This document shows positions 59,327 through 64,000 of a DNA stretch of 64,000 nucleotides, piece after piece. This stretch comes from Sarcomyxa edulis (lineage: Eukaryota > Basidiomycota > Agaricomycetes > Agaricales > Mycenaceae): NCBI GenBank assembly GCA_009761415.1, contig QUOL01000010.1:1116001-1180000 (forward strand). Direction: 5' to 3'. Each line of letters begins with the position of its first letter. The stretch's first letter is position 1. The notes under the pieces were generated by a model. It was not told where the DNA came from and ran no database searches. It saw only the letters and a program-made list of their open reading frames with translations. Made by a program: the position numbers and the translations under genes.

Positions 59327-62300
59327 AAGAGTGGGTTTTCATTTGACCTCGCGGCCTTCAGGATATCAAATCACCTACTCTGTGACGAGTGCCTCAATTT
59401 ACACCTGACTCTTTCGCTGCCAATCTCACACATATTCACCCGTAGACTTGCGCGTATGTATCCCAGCTCTCTGTTTTCCAAACTCGAGCCACCTCTGTGG
59501 CAGAGTGTTCAATCATTATTTCCTTACGTACACATTGCGTATCAGAAGCTACTTTGAGTGTTTACTCCAGGAGGAAACATTCTTCCCATTCTGAGACGTG
59601 TTGTGGAGAAAATTGATTCATCGATATTATAATCGTGCTAGATGCAAGAATTATTGAACGGGTAGAATAGTAGTAGATGAATACAGGAGGCACTAGCAAA
59701 TTTGATGGCATGAAAAGTCAGAATACGGGACTACATAAGTGGATCTGATGAGCCAAAAAAAATCAAGGTGGAAGTTGGGTGGAAGAATGAAGGCGAAATG
59801 AAACGCGACGCGACGACGCGACTTGCCTTCGAGCCACCCACGTGCACCTGATTTTCTCGATCTAGCGACTGGATCCCAGCTCATTTTTTGGTTGATCTAT
59901 GAAAGCCCCGAGGACTGCGCGAGCAATCTGATAGACATCGCGTCCATGATCCAGTATGTTACTAGCCTCCTGATCAAGCTGAGACTTAATGAGTTCCTAG
60001 GGAGACCATGTTATTCAAAGAACGGACGTCTGGAGTTCCATAAGAAGGGCGTCGAAAAGGAAGATATGGTCGCGCGTTGGTCGCGCGTCTACGCTGAGAG
60101 ACTAGACGGTCCGTTGGCTCTTCTGGCACGATCACGACTCCGGTGGAAGTTGGACTGAGGAGCGTCCGTAGTTGCAGGAGTGGTGGCGCAAAAATAGAGG
60201 ACGCATTTTACTGGGAAAAGGAACGACTAGATGGCTATTCGGTGGAGTCAGCAGCCCGGCCGGAAGTCAGGAAAAATTGCTGTGGTAGTGGCATGCGGTG
60301 GTATGATGCAGAGCTCCTGACAGGAAAAAAAGACCCGGCACGGGATCGATATCTCGGTTTGAAATAACTCGAAAATTAGACCCCGACCTCCGACACCTTC
60401 CCGTCTTGTTCCCGTCCTCATCGCAGCATCCACAGAAGGTCTATCCTTGCACAAGACGCGAAATGAACCCTCTCCGACGCGAAGAGCCCGCAAAAAAATC
60501 TTCAGGACCATGGAGGCGATGAGGGCTGAGTTACAATCAACCTGTCCATCGCCCACTCGTACCCCATTTCTGAGCATTCCGCAGAAATGCAGGCCAAAGA
60601 TTAGAACCCCATTCCATCGATAATCACGATTGACACCATCCACCTGGTGTCGGATATCTCAGACCTCCACAGGCACCACCAACGGACCGATATGATGGGA
60701 TTAAATTCTTGCTTTCGAGACAGTGCTCGGACTTAGGGAGGTGAGCCAAGTGACCTGGCGTCTCCCATTGAACCCCGAAAGGCTGACAAATCCGACAAAG
60801 GCAACCAAGAAATCGGATGGTGGCTTGTCCGAACACAGAAGTCCCCCATTTCCCTCGGAAGGCGGTCGTCCGTACGTCAGACGACAAGGGTCATAGTCTT
60901 CTGCAACAAGTCGAGCAATCCAACAACACGAATGATCACACCATCACATCGTATCGCGGGACCAGGACAGTAGAGCGTAGAAGCATTCCCCATCTCCAGT
61001 TCGTCAGAATCCGTATCTCGAGTTCTCAATCCAGCGTCAAGCAAAGCAGTATCCGTATCTATCCAGAAGAAACGCTTGCCAGCCAGGTCTCGGTTTTCTC
61101 GGTTGAGCTATCCTTTCCTCGCTGCTACCGTACTATCTTTACGCGTCCGTCGAGTCGTCGAGTTCGGTCTGTGCTACCAGGAGCTGTCGGCAAATAAATC
61201 GTCTAGTGCGATGCACTATTTCCACTGACGTTGCAGCGTTCATCACCCGGCAGGGTGATTGGAGCTTCAACTACATCCAGCGGACCGACGATCTTGCACC
61301 CCGGATATATCGTTCCTGTCGTCGTCCATACCAGATTATGAGAAGGGTGGTGGACATCGAAGGGTGACGGGCGCAACCAATGCCTAGACGATGAATGGGC
61401 TCAGTTCAATACGTATTATGGTCGTTCATTCCGGAGACAATCCAAGGAGGAAATGGTCCAGAACACATTGGCTTCGGGCCTTCGAAACTTTGTTTTCCCT
61501 AGGCGTCATAGCAGGTCAATTACTATGAACAGTGCAAGGCTCGATCTAGCTGAAAGTCGTGCACGTCACGCCTGCGATTGGAGAGGTCAATTTGATCGTG
61601 TTCGAGCGAGGCTGCTTGGATCGAGGTCTAGCTCGTCGTGGTCAAGTCTGAGATGATTACACTAGGTGTCTCATCGTCAACAGACACATCCAAAAGCTAC
61701 TTTTGTAGCGACCCTTCATACTCTCATGATGCTTGCGCGAACAATCGTACAATTCCCGAATCAGCAAATGACCTTCGACAACAGGAAGCATCGAGACTTA
61801 CACTGAATGCACATTCCCATACGCTATTTCTCTCTTTCCGCCACCGTCAGCGGCGTGCGATCCCACCTCCCATGTCTCGACTCTCCAGGCCTCTCCAGGC
61901 AGGAGATCATACGACTAATGCATTCGCATCGGTGTCAATCGTGCTCATGCGCCTATTATGGCTTCGCTATCACCGTTCTAGCAGTCGACTTCTCGCACAA
62001 ACGCAAGGACTGGTGTTACCTCTGTTCGTGAGGATGTCAACTTCTGTTAGCATCCGTCGTTACTGTTGAGCTCAGGAGGGCGGAATGTCCCAGTCTCATC
62101 GTCCCAGACTATATCGGCAGCGGAGCTGTTTGGGCAGCCGAAGACAGCGAAGGTCCGCACCGACGCCTCTGCCAAACAAACCGTACCGTCGCGTCGGTCT
62201 TGGCGTTGTACATAAATCGACTTCGATGGTCATCAAAAATTCTCAAGACACCGGGGTTTATTGTCGATCTTGGTCGTTTACCAGAAAGTCGACCACGACA

Positions 62301-62784
62301 CAGTGTGTTGTGTTCATCGTTCAGCTTCTGGTGTTTTCTTCTGGGTTTCTTGAGGTCAACTAAACAACCAAGTCCATGTGATTTATGTTTGTTCGCATCG
62401 CGCTGCGTCTCCTCACGGTCAAAATTGTCCATTTCGTTGGGGATCATCACACTACGTCTCAAGGTCAAAAAGAACCGCGTATACAATGTCACATAAATTC
62501 ATTCCTAATCCACTTGTCTTGTCAATATCAAAATAGCCACACTTGGGCCTCGAATTGCACCAAAAGAGAAATGCCAGATAGGAAATGCCTCGACTACATG
62601 CATACGATGGTCTCGAGTCCGAGGAGCTAGGTGCACGCACAAATACCTCGGTATGACGATAATCCGTCTTCTGACGCATCCTCTTCATTGAGATAGAGGT
62701 GCTCCATATCTGATCGATGAAGTACCTAGGCTCCTGCCGTACGAGCGCTGTGAACAATCATATTATCAGCTACCAGGTCATGAT
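59327..62784. other. Gene-poor region, no supported gene
   Basis: About 3.5 kb where frames are short and change strand at random. The longest protein-like frame is 59823-60158 on the plus strand, whose C-terminal part (DMVARWSRVYAERLDG) looks ordered, but I recognise nothing. A second frame at 60817-61197 is Ser/Arg-rich and not family-like. No transposase, reverse transcriptase or terminal repeats were identified. Confidence 0.35.
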
Positions 62785-63387
62785 TCAGGCCGGGGTGAAG
62801 GATCCCCGAACTTTGAAGGGTGGCCTAACATAATACCTGTCTAGTCTGAAGCCAGTACTACGGTGAAACCTTCGACATCCGGACCAGGGTGATGATTCGT
62901 GATAAGAGGTGCGATATAAGGGAGTCGTTTTCTCACTGTGGCTAGCGGGTGAGGCGGTGATCCGAGGAGCAATGTCAAGATGGACTAATCCGCACGGAGA
63001 AGATCGGTAACTTTGTAGACCGTGGAAGACTAGTTGGATGTATAAGATGACTGTAAGGTTTGTGAAGAGATTGAGACAAGGGCTCCATACTTGCCGACGT
63101 CGTGATAAAAAAAAGCAGAAGCTCAACATCATCGATGTCAGGTGGTGTTTTCGATGGGATACGTATTCGCCGGACAGCGTCAAACCGAGATGTTTCAAGG
63201 GTAGGAAGGTTTGGGGCGTAAGGCCCCCACGTCCGCATTCAAGAATGTCGAGGATCACATCCAAGGGGAAAAGAGCGTTCAGGAATCGATGATAGAAGGC
63301 TGTGGCGCCTGACAGGATCCTGAGAGGCTCGTCGATGTGAAGAAGATGGTTATCCGGCAGTATATATCTTGAGAAGGGAATAAGGTG
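62785..63387 (-). CDS. Possible exon of an unrecognised gene or gene remnant
   Basis: A stop-free minus-strand frame of about 200 codons runs from an AG acceptor-like site (GATAG before 63387) to a stop at 62785. Its first third is protein-like: HLIPFSRYILPDNHLLHI, then AFYHRFLNALFPLDVILDIL. The latter faintly recalls the start of F-box-type helices. The remainder is less convincing. No start codon precedes it and no partner exon was identified, so it may be a relic. Confidence 0.25.
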   Translation of the reverse strand, partial: HLIPFSRYILPDNHLLHIDEPLRILSGATAFYHRFLNALFPLDVILDILECGRGGLTPQTFLPLKHLGLTLSGEYVSHRKHHLTSMMLSFCFFLSRRRQVWSPCLNLFTNLTVILYIQLVFHGLQSYRSSPCGLVHLDIAPRITASPASHSEKTTPLYRTSYHESSPWSGCRRFHRSTGFRLDRYYVRPPFKVRGSFTPA

Positions 63388-64000
63388 CTATCTAGGATCA
63401 CTTAACCATCAGGTAGGTGTGGGTACGTGACATGAGCGAGAAACATTACCTTGGAGGCGGAGTCTGAGTTGCAAAAATGCAACCGGAGGATTTTGCATCA
63501 AGCCCCGCGGCAAGGTCTTCCCGTTGTTCGACCTAATTTTGACAATCTGCCAGCATGATATCAGCGACGAACTCGTTCTCGGTGGAACAGCCCTCCTGTC
63601 ATCTCACCGATATATGTATTCGCCTCCGAGTCGCTCCTCTTCTCGTCGTGCATGCAGCTGCTCCAGGTCCAAGATCCCGGGCCAATCTGCCAGCGACAGA
63701 GAACTCATCTGGGCGGGCTGCCGTGTATGAGTAGGCTCGTTACCACAGTGAGTCTGCCTCGCCAGTATGTTGGTTATAGTTCGCAAACTATTGGTGGCAA
63801 TGTGGCATGCTCAATTCGAAATAGATCATCGGCGAAATGCTGAGCCTTGGGAGACGCACTCTCTCTGTCAAGTCGTTATACCAAGGGACCACAGTATTTG
63901 CGCGACCCACCTCGAATTCGTATAGCTCCGCCGGTGATAATACTTACTTCAGTGCCCTTATTAATGAAGAAATGATATCAACGTACTTGCATGGTGCGGA
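63388..64000. other. Intergenic end of window, no gene seen
   Basis: About 600 bp to the right edge. Only short frames are present. Exons of a gene reaching beyond the window cannot be excluded. Confidence 0.35.

Overview
The window is nuclear DNA from a filamentous basidiomycete, most likely an Agaricomycete. Genes are dense, are on both strands, and carry many short GT-AG introns of roughly 45-65 nt. The gene set fits that assignment: a fungal EF-hand protein with an N-terminal helical bundle, a two-PHD Rco1 protein, a Pom1-type DYRK kinase, an OPT transporter and fasciclin proteins. No genus is claimed.

Layout. 1-4950: C-terminal part of a drebrin-like (Abp1-type) actin adaptor, running off the left edge, abuts an EF-hand protein gene. 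5487-8116: an EI24/RRT8-like membrane protein and an RNA 3'-phosphate cyclase family protein. 8117-14610: Hook-type dynein adaptor and a divergent phosphoglucomutase/phosphopentomutase. 14954-20657: CDC50 flippase subunit, MCM-binding protein, and an HxxxD acyltransferase. 21213-24574: Rco1-like subunit of an Rpd3S-type deacetylase. 24575-26737: gene-poor. 26738-29006: secreted SurE-like phosphatase and an orphan acidic protein. 29513-32659: mitochondrial uL15, PRP38, and an unrecognised gene. 32876-35548: small beta-rich protein and tRNA isopentenyltransferase. 35760-42163: fasciclin protein and oligopeptide transporter. 42580-48873: V-ATPase subunit A, proteasome ATPase Rpt1 and a mitochondrial dehydrogenase kinase. 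49167-55293: DYRK kinase. 55294-64000: gene-poor, with decayed repeats and a repeat-derived orphan reading frame.

Most genes are housekeeping and do not form a functional cluster. Shared short promoters occur between divergent pairs (Hook/PGM, CDC50/MCMBP, VMA1/RPT1), and some convergent pairs are separated by only 35-66 bp. I found no clear secondary-metabolite cluster, intact transposon, tRNA or rRNA.

The most unusual points are: (i) the drebrin-like gene without an ADF-homology domain, whose first visible exon begins exactly at the stop codon of the EF-hand gene; (ii) a FAS1 domain split by a long proline-rich insertion; (iii) catalytic-loop microexons in the mutase and a 12-nt microexon in the SurE gene; (iv) the orphan reading frame with a 59-residue internal repeat at 56.2-57.4 kb and its decayed relatives near 59 kb.
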